In this document: piece after piece, positions 35,026 through 42,996 of the stretch
Layout of the letters: each line of letters starts with the position of its first letter
Numbering within the stretch: the first letter of the stretch is position 1
From: Planctomycetota bacterium
GTDB taxonomy: Bacteria > Planctomycetota > JAJSAM01 > JAJVHW01
DNA length: 55,637 bases
Assembly: GCA_021414065.1 (NCBI GenBank)
Contig: JAIOPE010000024.1
Coordinates: 1 to 55,637 of the forward strand
Direction: 5' to 3'
Made by a program: the position numbers and the translations under genes
Notes under the pieces: generated by a model
Databases searched by the model: none
Told to the model about the DNA's origin: nothing
The model's input: the letters and a program-made list of their open reading frames with translations, nothing else

Positions 35026-35634
35026 TCAGGGCTTGCGCAGGACGAACTGGCTGTTGCGGATCACGACGACCGACACGCGGCCGCTCGCGACGAACTCGTC
35101 TACGGCGCGGCGGACGGGGGACGTGTCCTGCCAGGTCTTCGGGGCGTAGTCGTCGCCTGAGACGAGGCCGCCGGGCTTGATCTTCGGGAACCACGCCTCG
35201 AGGTCGGCGCGCACCGCGTCGTAGGCGTGGTCGCCGTCGATGTACACCCAGTCGAGCGACGCGTCGGGCACCTGGCGCGCCGCCTCGACGGACGGGGCGC
35301 GCAGGATCGTCACGCCGGGTCGCGCACCGATGTCGCGGGCGACGTCGTCGTGGATCTGGTCCATGTCGGCCTGGCTCTTCGCCAGCGCGCCGCCGAAGAA
35401 GGTGCCCGGCCGCGAGGGCTGGAAGATCCACGGATCCACGAGGTAGAGCTTCGACGGCCGGCTCTGCTCGACGATGTGTCGGCTGAACGCGCCCTTCCAC
35501 ACGCCGATCTCCGCGCACGCCCCGCCCTTCGGCAGCACGCGAAAGAGGAACGACCGGGCGTCCTTCTCGCGCCGCACGTAGCGGTCGAAGAGGCTTGCGG
35601 GCGAGCGATCCCAGCGGCGCTTGGCGGGCTTCAT
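35026..35634 (-). CDS. Class I SAM-dependent methyltransferase (Methyltransf_24-like)
   Basis: 202 residues from the ATG at 35634. Motif I is AEIGVWKGAFSRHI, motif II YLVDPW, and WVYIDGDHAYDAVRADLEAWF followed by LVSGDDY is typical of the Methyltransf_24 group that modifies sugars, small molecules or proteins. No ribosome site is evident, and the frame is open upstream to 36075 but antisense to another gene. The substrate is unknown; nearby glycan genes make a sugar target possible. Confidence 0.8.
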   Translation of the reverse strand: MKPAKRRWDRSPASLFDRYVRREKDARSFLFRVLPKGGACAEIGVWKGAFSRHIVEQSRPSKLYLVDPWIFQPSRPGTFFGGALAKSQADMDQIHDDVARDIGARPGVTILRAPSVEAARQVPDASLDWVYIDGDHAYDAVRADLEAWFPKIKPGGLVSGDDYAPKTWQDTSPVRRAVDEFVASGRVSVVVIRNSQFVLRKP

Positions 35635-35754
35635 GCGGGAGGCGATGGTAGTGGCTCGACCCGGATTGCGGACCGTTCCGAGTTTCGTCCGCGGGCGCGT
35701 ACCCTCCGCCGTCCCCACCCCCAACCCGGCGACACCGCCAAGAAGGAGCCCCCG

Positions 35755-36153
35755 ATGAAGTCCTGGAAGATCGCCCTCTGCCTCGTCCCCGTCGCCGCCG
35801 CCGCGCTGCTCGTTCCGACGGGGGATGCCGCCGCCAAGGGGCCGAAGCCAGGCACGTGGACGGCCGTGAAGCTCGCGGGCAGTGGCTTCGGCCAGCAGGT
35901 GCTGCTCGACTCGACGTCCGGCGCGATGCAGGTCGAGTACCTCGACATGGGGAATCCGAAGACGTTCGCCGTCTCGGCGCCCGCCGGCGCCCCGCGCGGA
36001 GTGCCGGGCACGTACGCGATCGCGCCGGACACGATCCTCGTGAACTTCGGCATGGGCGACTCGCCCACGATCCACCTGTTCAACTCCGCGACCGGCGCGT
36101 CGTGGTTCTACAACGGCACCGCCTGGCAGACGGTCACGCGCGTCGTCCAGTAG
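35755..36153 (+). CDS. Small secreted protein of unknown function
   Basis: 132 residues; AAGGAG lies six bases before the ATG. A signal peptide (IALCLVPVAAAALLVPTGDAAA) is followed by a small beta-rich domain with no cysteines (GQQVLLDSTSGAMQVEYLDM, PTIHLFNSATGASWFYNG). It is monocistronic. No family recognised. Confidence 0.75.
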   Translation: MKSWKIALCLVPVAAAALLVPTGDAAAKGPKPGTWTAVKLAGSGFGQQVLLDSTSGAMQVEYLDMGNPKTFAVSAPAGAPRGVPGTYAIAPDTILVNFGMGDSPTIHLFNSATGASWFYNGTAWQTVTRVVQ

Positions 36154-36269
36154 TCACGCCGGGGTTCCAACGCAGCGACCGGCCTTGCGGACTCGGCCGG
36201 CCGCGAACTCGCGTGAATCGCCCGGGCTAGGGCTTGCGCCCCCCGCGGCCCGCTCGCACACTGCGGTGC

Positions 36270-37217
36270 ATGCAGGGACCCGTGCCCGAAGGCGCCGAAG
36301 TCGTCCTCCTCGAGGGCTACGAGGACCTGCCCGCGCTGAAGTACCCGGTCTCGTGGTACGCGGCGCGGGTCAGGGACGGGGCGCCGTTCGCGTTCGCGAA
36401 GCGCACCCACGGGTTCTGGGACCGGCTCGTGGAGCTGATGGAGTTCTCGGACGACTTCCGGGACCTCGTCCACGAGGCGATCCGCCGCGGAAATCCGGAC
36501 TTCCCGTCGTGGGACACGCTCGAACGCGTGCTGCGGATCGACGGGAAGACGGCGAAGAAGCTGGAGAAGCTCCGGAAGTACAAGCACTTCTGGGAGGACC
36601 GGTTCTTCGTCGATCTCGTCCGCGAACTGCGCCACCCGCCGGACCTCGAGGGCTGGATCGAGGCGCAGGCGCTCCGCGCGTACACGAAGGCGGTGTTCCG
36701 CCCGGCGATCCACGAACCGGAGCGACTCCGCGAGGTACTCCTAGCGCTCGCGCCGCGGCGGCGCCCGTGGCACTACGCGCTGACGTTCAAGGACTCGGTC
36801 GTCACGGGCGAGTTCAACGAGATGCTCGAGACGATCCGGCCGATGCCCGTGGTCGTCGTCGGACCGAAGCACCTCGCCCGGCTCGGCGAGCGCTGCGCGC
36901 TGCCCGACTTCCGGCACATCCCGATCCACGAGACCGAAGCGATCGGCGACCGTGAGAAGGTCCTCGCCGAGTGCCGTCGCGTGCTCGCGTCGCCCGCGCT
37001 CCGCGGCCGGCGGAAGATCGTGCTGCTCCAGGCCGGTTCGCTCGCGTGGTGGCTGATGTACCGGCTCTTCCCGGAGTCGGAACGCACGTGGTTCCTCGAT
37101 CTCGGGCGCGTGCTCGACATCTGGTTCCCCGAGGTCGTGGCCGACCAGCGGTGGTTCCTCTTCGACAAGGCCGCGATCGTGAAGGCGATGCGGATGGAAG
37201 CGCTCTACCCGGCGTGA
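36270..37217 (+). CDS. Possible GT-D-type (DUF1792-like) glycosyltransferase
   Basis: 315 residues from the ATG at 36270; the frame is open slightly upstream without a better start. The N-terminal half is charged and helical. The C-terminal half has VVVVGPKHLARLGERCALP, IVLLQAGSLAWWLMYRLFP and FLDLGRVLDIW, echoing the GT-D family pattern of a nucleotide-binding fold ending in a 'saG.a..la..L...iDlGh' block. The match is by eye and partial. Its place beside a DegT aminotransferase and sulfotransferases supports a glycan role. Confidence 0.5.
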   Translation: MQGPVPEGAEVVLLEGYEDLPALKYPVSWYAARVRDGAPFAFAKRTHGFWDRLVELMEFSDDFRDLVHEAIRRGNPDFPSWDTLERVLRIDGKTAKKLEKLRKYKHFWEDRFFVDLVRELRHPPDLEGWIEAQALRAYTKAVFRPAIHEPERLREVLLALAPRRRPWHYALTFKDSVVTGEFNEMLETIRPMPVVVVGPKHLARLGERCALPDFRHIPIHETEAIGDREKVLAECRRVLASPALRGRRKIVLLQAGSLAWWLMYRLFPESERTWFLDLGRVLDIWFPEVVADQRWFLFDKAAIVKAMRMEALYPA

Positions 37218-37346
37218 CCGGGGGGGATGATCGACGCGGCGCGCGTCCGCAGAGCAGAGCGGCCGGGCCGGACCGAGGAGCAGGCGACCCGGCGCTCGTG
37301 GTGACGTTCCCGACGAGGTAGGTCCGAGCCGCGAACGGTACCGCTC

Positions 37347-38534
37347 TCAGAGCTTCGCCGCGACCGCCGCTGCGTTCGCGATCGCCGTCTCCATGATGTC
37401 GCACACGGCTTCGACCTCGGCTGCGCCGACGGCGCTTCCGCTGGGCAGAGCGAAGACCGTCTCGGCGAGTCGCAGCGTGACAGGCAGGACGAACCCCGCG
37501 AGCGGCTGCTCGGACTTGTAAGGCTCCATGCGGTGCGCGCCCGGCGCGAAGTACCGCCGCGCGAGGACGTTCTCCGACTCGAGCACCTGCACGATCTGGT
37601 CGCGCGTGAGCCCGGCCTTCGCCGCGTCCACCTCGACGATCACGTAGTGGTAGTTGTTCCGCTCGGCGGGGTCGTACTCGATCACGGAAAGGCCCGGGAG
37701 TCCGGCGAGGCGGCGCTTGTAGCGGAGCCAGTGCTCGCGGTTCGCCGCGATGAACTCCGGGGCCGACTCGATCGACGTCAGGCCCATCGCGGCGCAGACC
37801 TCCGTCATCTTCCCGTTGCTGCCGAGGTAGATGACGCGGTCCTTCCCGGCGAACCCGAAGTTCCGCATGAGGCGCGACTTCTCGGCGAGGTCATCGTCGT
37901 TCGTGAGGATCGCGCCTCCCTCGAACGCGTTGCAGAACTTGGTCGCGTGGAAGCTCAGCACCTCAGCGCTCCCGAAGCCGCCGACCATGCGCCCCTTTCG
38001 CGAGCAGAGGAACGCGTGCGAGGCGTCGAACAGGAGCGTGAGCCCGCGGCGCTTCGCGACCTCTTCGAGGCCCTCGACGTCGCACGGGCGGCCCCAGAGG
38101 TGGACGCCGATGATGCCGGTCGTCCGCGGCGTGACGAGCGCGTCCACGCGGGCCGGGTCGAGGTTGTGCGTGGCGGGGTCCACGTCGCAGAAGACCGGCT
38201 GGATCTCCTGCCATTGGAGCGCGTGCGCAGTGGCGACGAACGTGTACGAGGGGACGATCACCTGACCGGCGAGGCCCGCCGCGCGGATCATGATCTCCAG
38301 CGCGATCGTGCCGTTGCAGATGGCCACGCAGTGGCGCACGCCGGAGAGCTCGGCGACCTTCGCCTCGAACGCACGGACCATCGGCCCGTCGTTCGTGAGC
38401 CACCGGCGGTCGAGGATGTCGCCGAAGCGGGCCATCAGCTTCTCGCGGTCGCCGATGTTCGGGCGACCGACGTGCAGTGGTTCCGCGAAGGCCTTCGAGC
38501 CTCCGAAGACGGCGAGCGTGCGGTGGTCTCTCAA
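37347..38534 (-). CDS. DegT/DnrJ/EryC1-family sugar aminotransferase
   Basis: 395 residues. The start is a TTG at 38534 that overlaps the sulfotransferase stop (TTGA). The PLP lysine lies in SFHATKFCNAFEGG, and the cofactor-binding aspartate region reads LLFDASHAFLC. DRRWLTNDGPMVRAFE and CNGTIALEIMIRAAGL are typical of nucleotide-sugar aminotransferases (FdtB/QdtB/ArnB-like). It would convert a keto-sugar nucleotide to an amino sugar, which the GNAT enzyme two genes upstream could then acylate. Confidence 0.92.
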   Translation of the reverse strand: MRDHRTLAVFGGSKAFAEPLHVGRPNIGDREKLMARFGDILDRRWLTNDGPMVRAFEAKVAELSGVRHCVAICNGTIALEIMIRAAGLAGQVIVPSYTFVATAHALQWQEIQPVFCDVDPATHNLDPARVDALVTPRTTGIIGVHLWGRPCDVEGLEEVAKRRGLTLLFDASHAFLCSRKGRMVGGFGSAEVLSFHATKFCNAFEGGAILTNDDDLAEKSRLMRNFGFAGKDRVIYLGSNGKMTEVCAAMGLTSIESAPEFIAANREHWLRYKRRLAGLPGLSVIEYDPAERNNYHYVIVEVDAAKAGLTRDQIVQVLESENVLARRYFAPGAHRMEPYKSEQPLAGFVLPVTLRLAETVFALPSGSAVGAAEVEAVCDIMETAIANAAAVAAKL

Positions 38535-39544
38535 GCTTCCTCCCCGAGTTCAGCGAGTGCCGCGCGGATCTCCGCGTCGAGCGCGGCGTCGGCGACGCGC
38601 TCGCGACTGGCGGCGAAGTTCAGCGGTCCGGTGTATGGCCCGGGGTCGTCGCCGAGCGCTGCAAGCTTGGCTCGGAGCGCGTCCCAGGAGCTGCGCGGGT
38701 CCGCGCAGAACCGCTCGTACGGCACGTCGATCCAACGTTCCGTCGGGACCGCGGCGAGGCCGCGGCGGATCGCGCGGACGGTGTGGACGACCTGGCCCGC
38801 GACCTGGCGCACCGGGTCGAGACCGAGCAGGCTCTCCGTCTCCCGCGGCTTCGCGGAGTACCAGACCCGGCGGTCACCGTGGTACCGCTCCCGCGCCTCG
38901 AGCAGCGACGTCACGTTGCGCACCGGACCGCGGCGGACGTGGAGGAACACGGCCTTCGGCAGGAGTGGCGCGAAATCCGCGATGTCGTACTGGAGGAACA
39001 TCCCCTTCATCGCGAGGGGCTTCCCGAAGGCGGACTCAATCGCGGCGAGCGACGCTCTGAGCCCGGCGACGTCGGACGCGGCGACCCCCTCCGGCCCGAG
39101 CGCCCGGATCTCCTGGGTCGGGAGGAACCTGCGCCAGAAGAACGCGAACTCGGCCGGCGCCAGTGCCCCGCGCGTCTTCCCGAGATCCGACGCGAAGCCG
39201 CCTGCTGCACCTGCCGGGGCGAGATCGAACAGTTCGTCGCGGATCGCGTACTTCGGGTCCGTGAGAAGCATCTGGATGCGAGCGGCGACGGCGGGTGTCC
39301 GCGAGAACCGCGCGAGCAGGTTCGTCGGCACTGCGAACGCGCCTGTGGAAGCGAGCCACTGCGTCATCAGCGTGGTTCCGCTCCGCGGTGCGCCGACCAC
39401 GAGGACCAGGGGGCGTTTCACGTCGTCGCCCGGGTGGACGAGTCGGTCCTCGGCCGGGGCGAGCAGGTCGGCCAGGGTCGCGATCAATCGGTCGAGGTCC
39501 GCGTTGCCCTGCGGACGCGACGAACCGGCTGCGGGAACCGTCAT
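38531..39544 (-). CDS. Sulfotransferase family protein
   Basis: 337 residues; the ATG overlaps the acyltransferase stop (ATGA). The PAPS 5'-phosphosulfate loop is VVGAPRSGTTLMTQWL and the 3'-phosphate-binding region is KAVFLHVRRGPVRNVTSLL. This is the Sulfotransfer_3 type, which sulfates carbohydrate or peptide hydroxyls. It belongs to a four-gene coupled operon with a second, shorter sulfotransferase. Confidence 0.87.
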   Translation of the reverse strand: MTVPAAGSSRPQGNADLDRLIATLADLLAPAEDRLVHPGDDVKRPLVLVVGAPRSGTTLMTQWLASTGAFAVPTNLLARFSRTPAVAARIQMLLTDPKYAIRDELFDLAPAGAAGGFASDLGKTRGALAPAEFAFFWRRFLPTQEIRALGPEGVAASDVAGLRASLAAIESAFGKPLAMKGMFLQYDIADFAPLLPKAVFLHVRRGPVRNVTSLLEARERYHGDRRVWYSAKPRETESLLGLDPVRQVAGQVVHTVRAIRRGLAAVPTERWIDVPYERFCADPRSSWDALRAKLAALGDDPGPYTGPLNFAASRERVADAALDAEIRAALAELGEEA

Positions 39545-40476
39545 CGGACGGCTCCGTGGCGCTCCGCGACGGGGCGGCGGTACGCCGGGAAGAACGGTCC
39601 GGTCGCATCGCCGCACTCGGCCGAGAGTTGCTCGTAGGCCTCGCGATCGACGATTCGCCCGCAGAGGAATGCCGTCTGGGTGGACGTGCTCCAGCCGCGC
39701 TTGAACTTGGCGAGGCCGTCGGACGGGTCGTCCGCGAGCCCGGCGGCGCCTCCGAGTCCGGCGAGCGTCACGCCCTCGGCGGCCAGGTCCGCCAGCGCGC
39801 GCCGCATGAGCGGGTACGCCGCGCCGCAGCGGTACCCGGCGTCGTTCGATGCTGCCAGGTGGTACGAAGCGCGGGAGTCTCCCGCGTACCAGAGTGCTGC
39901 GGCGACGGTCTCGCCGCCGAGGCGCGCGCGCCAAGCGGAGAGTCCGGGAACTGTGAACTGGCGATCGAACGACGTGCGCGTGAACGCCGCCGGTCCGCGG
40001 ACGCCGAGTCGTTCCACGAGGCCCGAGTAGAGCGCCGTCCATTCGTCGATCCACGCGGCCGGGTCGGCGATCCGTTCGACTTCGAGTCCGGGCCGCGGAC
40101 GTTTCAGTTCCTTCCGGTGGTGCGCGTCGATCCGCTCGCGCTCGGGGAGCGACAGGTCCGCGACGAAGTGCGTCTTGTACGGCGCGCAGAGATCCGGAAA
40201 TGCGGCGCGGAGGAGAGCTTCGTCGAAACCGCCCAACGGGTCGGGGACGACGACCACGCTGACGATCCCGTGCAGGGCGGCGAGATCCGCGGCGACCGCG
40301 CGCGGGTCCTCGCAGGCGAACAGCGGATACGGGCCGGCCGCGTCGTGGAGGCCGGTGCCCGCGATCGCACGGACGAGCAACGATCCGCCCGAGCGCGGGA
40401 GCCGGAGCACGTCGCGCGCGTCGGCGAGCGACTCGGCGTACCGCGGATGGCCGTACCCGACGGGAGCCGCCGTCAT
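39541..40476 (-). CDS. GNAT/FemAB-like acyltransferase
   Basis: 311 residues; the ATG overlaps the upstream sulfotransferase stop (ATGA). The C-terminal half has the Acetyltransf_6 (BioF2/FemAB-like) pattern: SAWRARLGGETVAAALWYAG, then AASNDAGYRCGAAYPLMRRAL, then LAKFKRGWSTSTQTAF. Such enzymes N-acylate amino sugars or build peptide bridges. With an amino-sugar transaminase in the operon, N-acylation of that sugar is the simplest role. Confidence 0.75.
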   Translation of the reverse strand: MTAAPVGYGHPRYAESLADARDVLRLPRSGGSLLVRAIAGTGLHDAAGPYPLFACEDPRAVAADLAALHGIVSVVVVPDPLGGFDEALLRAAFPDLCAPYKTHFVADLSLPERERIDAHHRKELKRPRPGLEVERIADPAAWIDEWTALYSGLVERLGVRGPAAFTRTSFDRQFTVPGLSAWRARLGGETVAAALWYAGDSRASYHLAASNDAGYRCGAAYPLMRRALADLAAEGVTLAGLGGAAGLADDPSDGLAKFKRGWSTSTQTAFLCGRIVDREAYEQLSAECGDATGPFFPAYRRPVAERHGAVR

Positions 40477-41252
40477 CCGACTTCGTATCCGAGGGCGCGG
40501 AGCGTCGGCCCCGCGATCTTCTCGTACTTGCGGACCTGCTTCGCGTCGAGGTCCTTCTTCCACCGACCGATCTGCACGGTGTACGGCGGCTTCGACGTCT
40601 CGGCGGCACCGGCCTGGTTCATCGCCGCCCAGTCGTGGTCTTTCCGGTGGTACTCGAGCACCTGCGGTTCCCAGGGTTCCCCGAGGAACTTGAACACCCG
40701 GCGGCAGACGGGCTCGGTCTCGAGGACGAGTTCCTCGTACCGCACCTCGGTGTACCGCGGGTCGCCGCGCCAGGGCGTGCCGGCAGCGATCGCCGCCACC
40801 CAGCGCTTCGCGGCGTCCTCGACGTCCTTCGGCCCGAACTCCTTGCCGAGGAACGAGGCGAACACGTCGCGGCCGTCACGGATCATGTGGATGAACCGGG
40901 CGGTGGGGAACAACTCCCACAGGTAGGGGAGCATGCGGATCGTCTGTGGCGTCTTGTCCGCCCAGCGCCGCTTGCCCTGGCGATTCATGTACGTCTCGAA
41001 CCAACCGCGCGCGAAGTCGCGGAACAAGTCGTCGAGATCCGACGGGGCGTAGCCGAATCCCTCGGCACGGCGGGTCCAGGTCGTCCGCAGGTGACGGTGG
41101 AACTCCTGGAACTTCGGATCTGCGAGGAAGTGCGACTCGGGGCCGCACGCGATGCCGGAGTGGCTGTCCAGGATCACCCGCATCAGCGTGGTGCCGCTGC
41201 GGCCTTCTCCGCCGATGAAGATCGGGTCGCAGACGAGAGGCGGTAGGAGCAT
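40473..41252 (-). CDS. Sulfotransferase family protein, first gene of the glycan operon
   Basis: 259 residues, ATG at 41252. The PAPS loop is FIGGEGRSGTTLMRVIL, and the 3'-phosphate-binding segment is RFIHMIRDGRDVFASFLG. KTPQTIRMLPYLWELFP between them is also typical of the family. It differs from the second sulfotransferase of the operon in length and loops, so the two probably act on different positions or substrates. Confidence 0.9.
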   Translation of the reverse strand: MLLPPLVCDPIFIGGEGRSGTTLMRVILDSHSGIACGPESHFLADPKFQEFHRHLRTTWTRRAEGFGYAPSDLDDLFRDFARGWFETYMNRQGKRRWADKTPQTIRMLPYLWELFPTARFIHMIRDGRDVFASFLGKEFGPKDVEDAAKRWVAAIAAGTPWRGDPRYTEVRYEELVLETEPVCRRVFKFLGEPWEPQVLEYHRKDHDWAAMNQAGAAETSKPPYTVQIGRWKKDLDAKQVRKYEKIAGPTLRALGYEVG

Positions 41253-41316
41253 CGCTCGATCGTCGCGCGGCGGGGGCCCGCGGCGGAGGAATGACCCTCC
41301 GCGCGCGGGCGGTTGT

Positions 41317-41364
41317 CGTCGCAGCTCTTGTCACAGCTCCCGTGACAGCTCTCGTCACGCCCGG
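41317..41364. repeat. 12-bp degenerate tandem repeat with nested hairpins
   Basis: Units CGTCGCAGCTCT, TGTCACAGCTCC and CGTGACAGCTCT run in tandem, followed by a decayed unit CGTCACGCCCGG. GTCAC/GTGAC (41330-41346) and CGTGAC/GTCACG (41341-41359) can form alternative stems. The array lies between the AT-hook gene and the sulfotransferase operon, which run the same way, so it may be a terminator or a protein-binding array. Confidence 0.6.
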
Positions 41365-41391
41365 ACCGACGGTGGCGCCGGTCCGCGACGG

Positions 41392-41739
41392 CTACTTCGT
41401 GGGGAGCCCGCGCCCCTTGCGGATCGCGTTCACGCGCGCAAGGCGCTGCTCGGGCGTGAGGTCGGCCCAGGGATTCCTGCGGGGCTTCTTCGACTTCGCG
41501 CGGCCGACCTTCGCAGGCTGGGCGCCCTCCGGAAGGGGGTTCTTGCGCGGGCGGCCGGGGCCGCGGCGGACGGGTGCGGCAGCGGTCGCAGCCACCGGCC
41601 CGACGGCGCCGCCGACGAGCGCACGGACCTCGCGGAGCGCGTCCTCGCGACCTTCGGCGCGCGCCGCGGCGATCATGCGCTCGAGGCGTGCCGTCAGGTC
41701 GGCGAGCAGCGACGTGGATTCTTCCTTGATACGAGCCAT
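41392..41739 (-). CDS. AT-hook-containing DNA-binding-like protein
   Basis: 115 residues; GGAGAG precedes the ATG by about nine bases. Residues 1-45 form a charged helix (LLADLTARLERMIAAARAEGREDAL). The middle has a consensus AT-hook (RRGPGRPRKNP), and the C terminus is basic (SKKPRRNPWADLTPEQRLARVN, split here at the motif NPWADL). The layout, a dimerising helix plus AT-hook, suggests a nucleoid-associated protein similar in logic to H-NS-like factors. The target is unknown. It diverges from the zinc-finger/sigma pair. Confidence 0.75.
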   Translation of the reverse strand: MARIKEESTSLLADLTARLERMIAAARAEGREDALREVRALVGGAVGPVAATAAAPVRRGPGRPRKNPLPEGAQPAKVGRAKSKKPRRNPWADLTPEQRLARVNAIRKGRGLPTK

Positions 41740-41815
41740 GGGGCGATCTCTCCGGGGAATGCGGAACCCAGCACGAAGACCGTTCGACGGGCCGCCCGCC
41801 GGACCCGGTCAGCGG

Positions 41816-41835
41816 CATCCTCCGCAAGGAGGATG
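41816..41835. repeat. Perfect 8-bp hairpin with GCAA tetraloop
   Basis: CATCCTCC (41816-41823) and GGAGGATG (41828-41835) pair exactly around a GCAA (GNRA-type) loop in the plus-strand transcript. It lies in the divergent region between the AT-hook and zinc-finger genes. The stem contains GGAGG directly against an ATG in frame with the zinc-finger gene, with no spacer, so it is unlikely to start translation. Confidence 0.5.
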
Positions 41836-41871
41836 GCGGTACGCATCGCATGGGCGACCGAACTCGCTTGG

Positions 41872-41949
41872 GTGTCCATTCCATTGAACGGCACCCCCGC
41901 TCCGCGTCCCAACTGTAAACCGCGCCGTCGCGTGTCGATTCCCTTGGAC
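41872..41949 (+). promoter_or_regulatory. Pair of 18-bp direct repeats upstream of the zinc-finger/sigma operon
   Basis: GTGTCCATTCCATTGAAC (41872-41889) and GTGTCGATTCCCTTGGAC (41932-41949) match at 15 of 18 positions and start exactly 60 bases apart. Each ends in a -35-like TTGxAC or TTGGAC. An inverted repeat GATTCCC/GGGAATC (41937-41943, 41970-41976) overlaps the second copy. They may be regulator sites or alternative promoters. Confidence 0.4.
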
Positions 41950-42009
41950 ATACCCCAAAGCAACGTCGAGGGAATCCCATACTGGTTCCGACGACGCAGA
42001 GGAGGCAGC

Positions 42010-42186
42010 TTGAGCGAAACGACCACGGACGCGCGGACCGACGGAGCCGGACACGTATCTCTCGTGACCGACGACTACCTGGCCGGCAGGCTCGAATCAG
42101 ACGCCCAAGTCGCCTTCGAGGCCCACCTGATCGTGTGCGATCGGTGCTTCAGCGCGTACCTCCTGCGCACGCTCGACGACTTCTGA
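42010..42186 (+). CDS. Tiny zinc-finger (anti-sigma-like) protein
   Basis: 58 residues from a TTG at 42010, supported by GGAGG at 42001-42005. The frame is open upstream to an ATG at 41833, but no usable ribosome site is there. VTDDYLAGRLESDAQVAFEAHL followed by VCDRCFSAYLL carries the H-x3-C-x2-C zinc-binding core of ZAS-type anti-sigma factors. No membrane anchor. It lies 70 bases before a sigma-factor gene, so it is probably a soluble regulator of it, though ZAS anti-sigma genes usually follow the sigma gene. Confidence 0.7.
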   Translation: MSETTTDARTDGAGHVSLVTDDYLAGRLESDAQVAFEAHLIVCDRCFSAYLLRTLDDF

Positions 42187-42202
42187 CCGGCCCGCGGCAC
42201 GG

Positions 42203-42252
42203 GTCTTGCCAATACAGGTCCGGACGAACGGAAACCTGCGAGGAGGCAAGAC
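42203..42252 (+). promoter_or_regulatory. RNA hairpin overlapping the sigma-factor ribosome site
   Basis: GTCTTGCC (42203-42210) pairs exactly with GGCAAGAC (42245-42252). Inside it CAGGT (42215-42219) pairs with ACCTG (42234-42238). The outer stem takes in the last two bases of AGGAGG (42241-42246), the ribosome site of the GTG at 42257. Folding would limit translation of the sigma factor unless ribosomes finishing the zinc-finger gene open it. Confidence 0.5.
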
Positions 42253-42256
42253 GCCT

Positions 42257-42943
42257 GTGACCGCCACCCACACGAAAGACGCGAGCGACCGCCGGACGAC
42301 AGCGAAGCGCGGCACGCCCGCGATCGCGACGGCCGCGACCGGAGCGTCGGCAGGGAAGCCCGACCGGACCGAGGTCCGCGAGGACACCTCGCACGACGGT
42401 CTCATGGCCGCGCTCGGCGACGTGCAGCGCACCGCGTCGCTCCAGGCGAAGGTCAGCTACATGGCGCGGACGCGGTACGGAATCCGCATCCACGACGCGC
42501 AGGACATATTCCACGAGTCGGTCGCCACCTATCTCGCGATCCACTCCCGCTACCCTGCGGGCGACAACCACTTTGGAATTCTCGTCGGGATCTTCCAGCG
42601 CAAGGCGCTCGAGCACCTCGGCGCCCGTTCGCGCACGGACCGCGTCGCGGAGCGACTCGTGACCAGGTTGCGCGCCGAAAGCCCGAACGTCTCGCGTGGC
42701 GAGGATCCGGAGGGCACAGTCACCGACCGTGTCATTCGCGAAGAGGACGCGCAGCTGATCCGCTCCGCCATCGAGTCACTCACGCCGGACGCCCGCGAAG
42801 TGCTGCTCTCGCTCGCAGAGGGCCGGGCGACGCGTCTCGACCTGATCCGCGAACTCGGCGTCAACCGCAACACGTTCGACACCCGGTTGCGTGCGCTGCG
42901 ACTGCGGCTCCGCAAGACGCTGGAGACGTCCGGAGTCATGTGA
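42257..42943 (+). CDS. ECF-type RNA polymerase sigma factor
   Basis: 228 residues from a GTG ten bases after AGGAGG. Residues of about 60-125 are a sigma-2-like region (RIHDAQDIFHESVATYLAIH, FGILVGIFQRKALEHL). Residues of about 165-225 are sigma-4 with a helix-turn-helix (LTPDAREVLLSLAEG, LIRELGVNRNTFDTRLRAL). A 40-residue Ala/Thr/Arg-rich N-terminal tail precedes region 2. The pair with the zinc-finger gene and the leader hairpin suggests tight control. Confidence 0.83.
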   Translation: MTATHTKDASDRRTTAKRGTPAIATAATGASAGKPDRTEVREDTSHDGLMAALGDVQRTASLQAKVSYMARTRYGIRIHDAQDIFHESVATYLAIHSRYPAGDNHFGILVGIFQRKALEHLGARSRTDRVAERLVTRLRAESPNVSRGEDPEGTVTDRVIREEDAQLIRSAIESLTPDAREVLLSLAEGRATRLDLIRELGVNRNTFDTRLRALRLRLRKTLETSGVM

Positions 42944-42996
42944 TCCGGGCGAGCAGCCTGTCGGAGTAGTCGCCTCACCGGCGGCGCCCCAGCGGA

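Noticed and set aside
41833..42186. Longer zinc-finger protein starting at the ATG in the 41816-41835 hairpin
   Set aside because: GGAGG touches the ATG with no spacer and is locked in a stem, while the TTG at 42010 has a well-placed GGAGG. The extra residues are Arg/Pro-rich.
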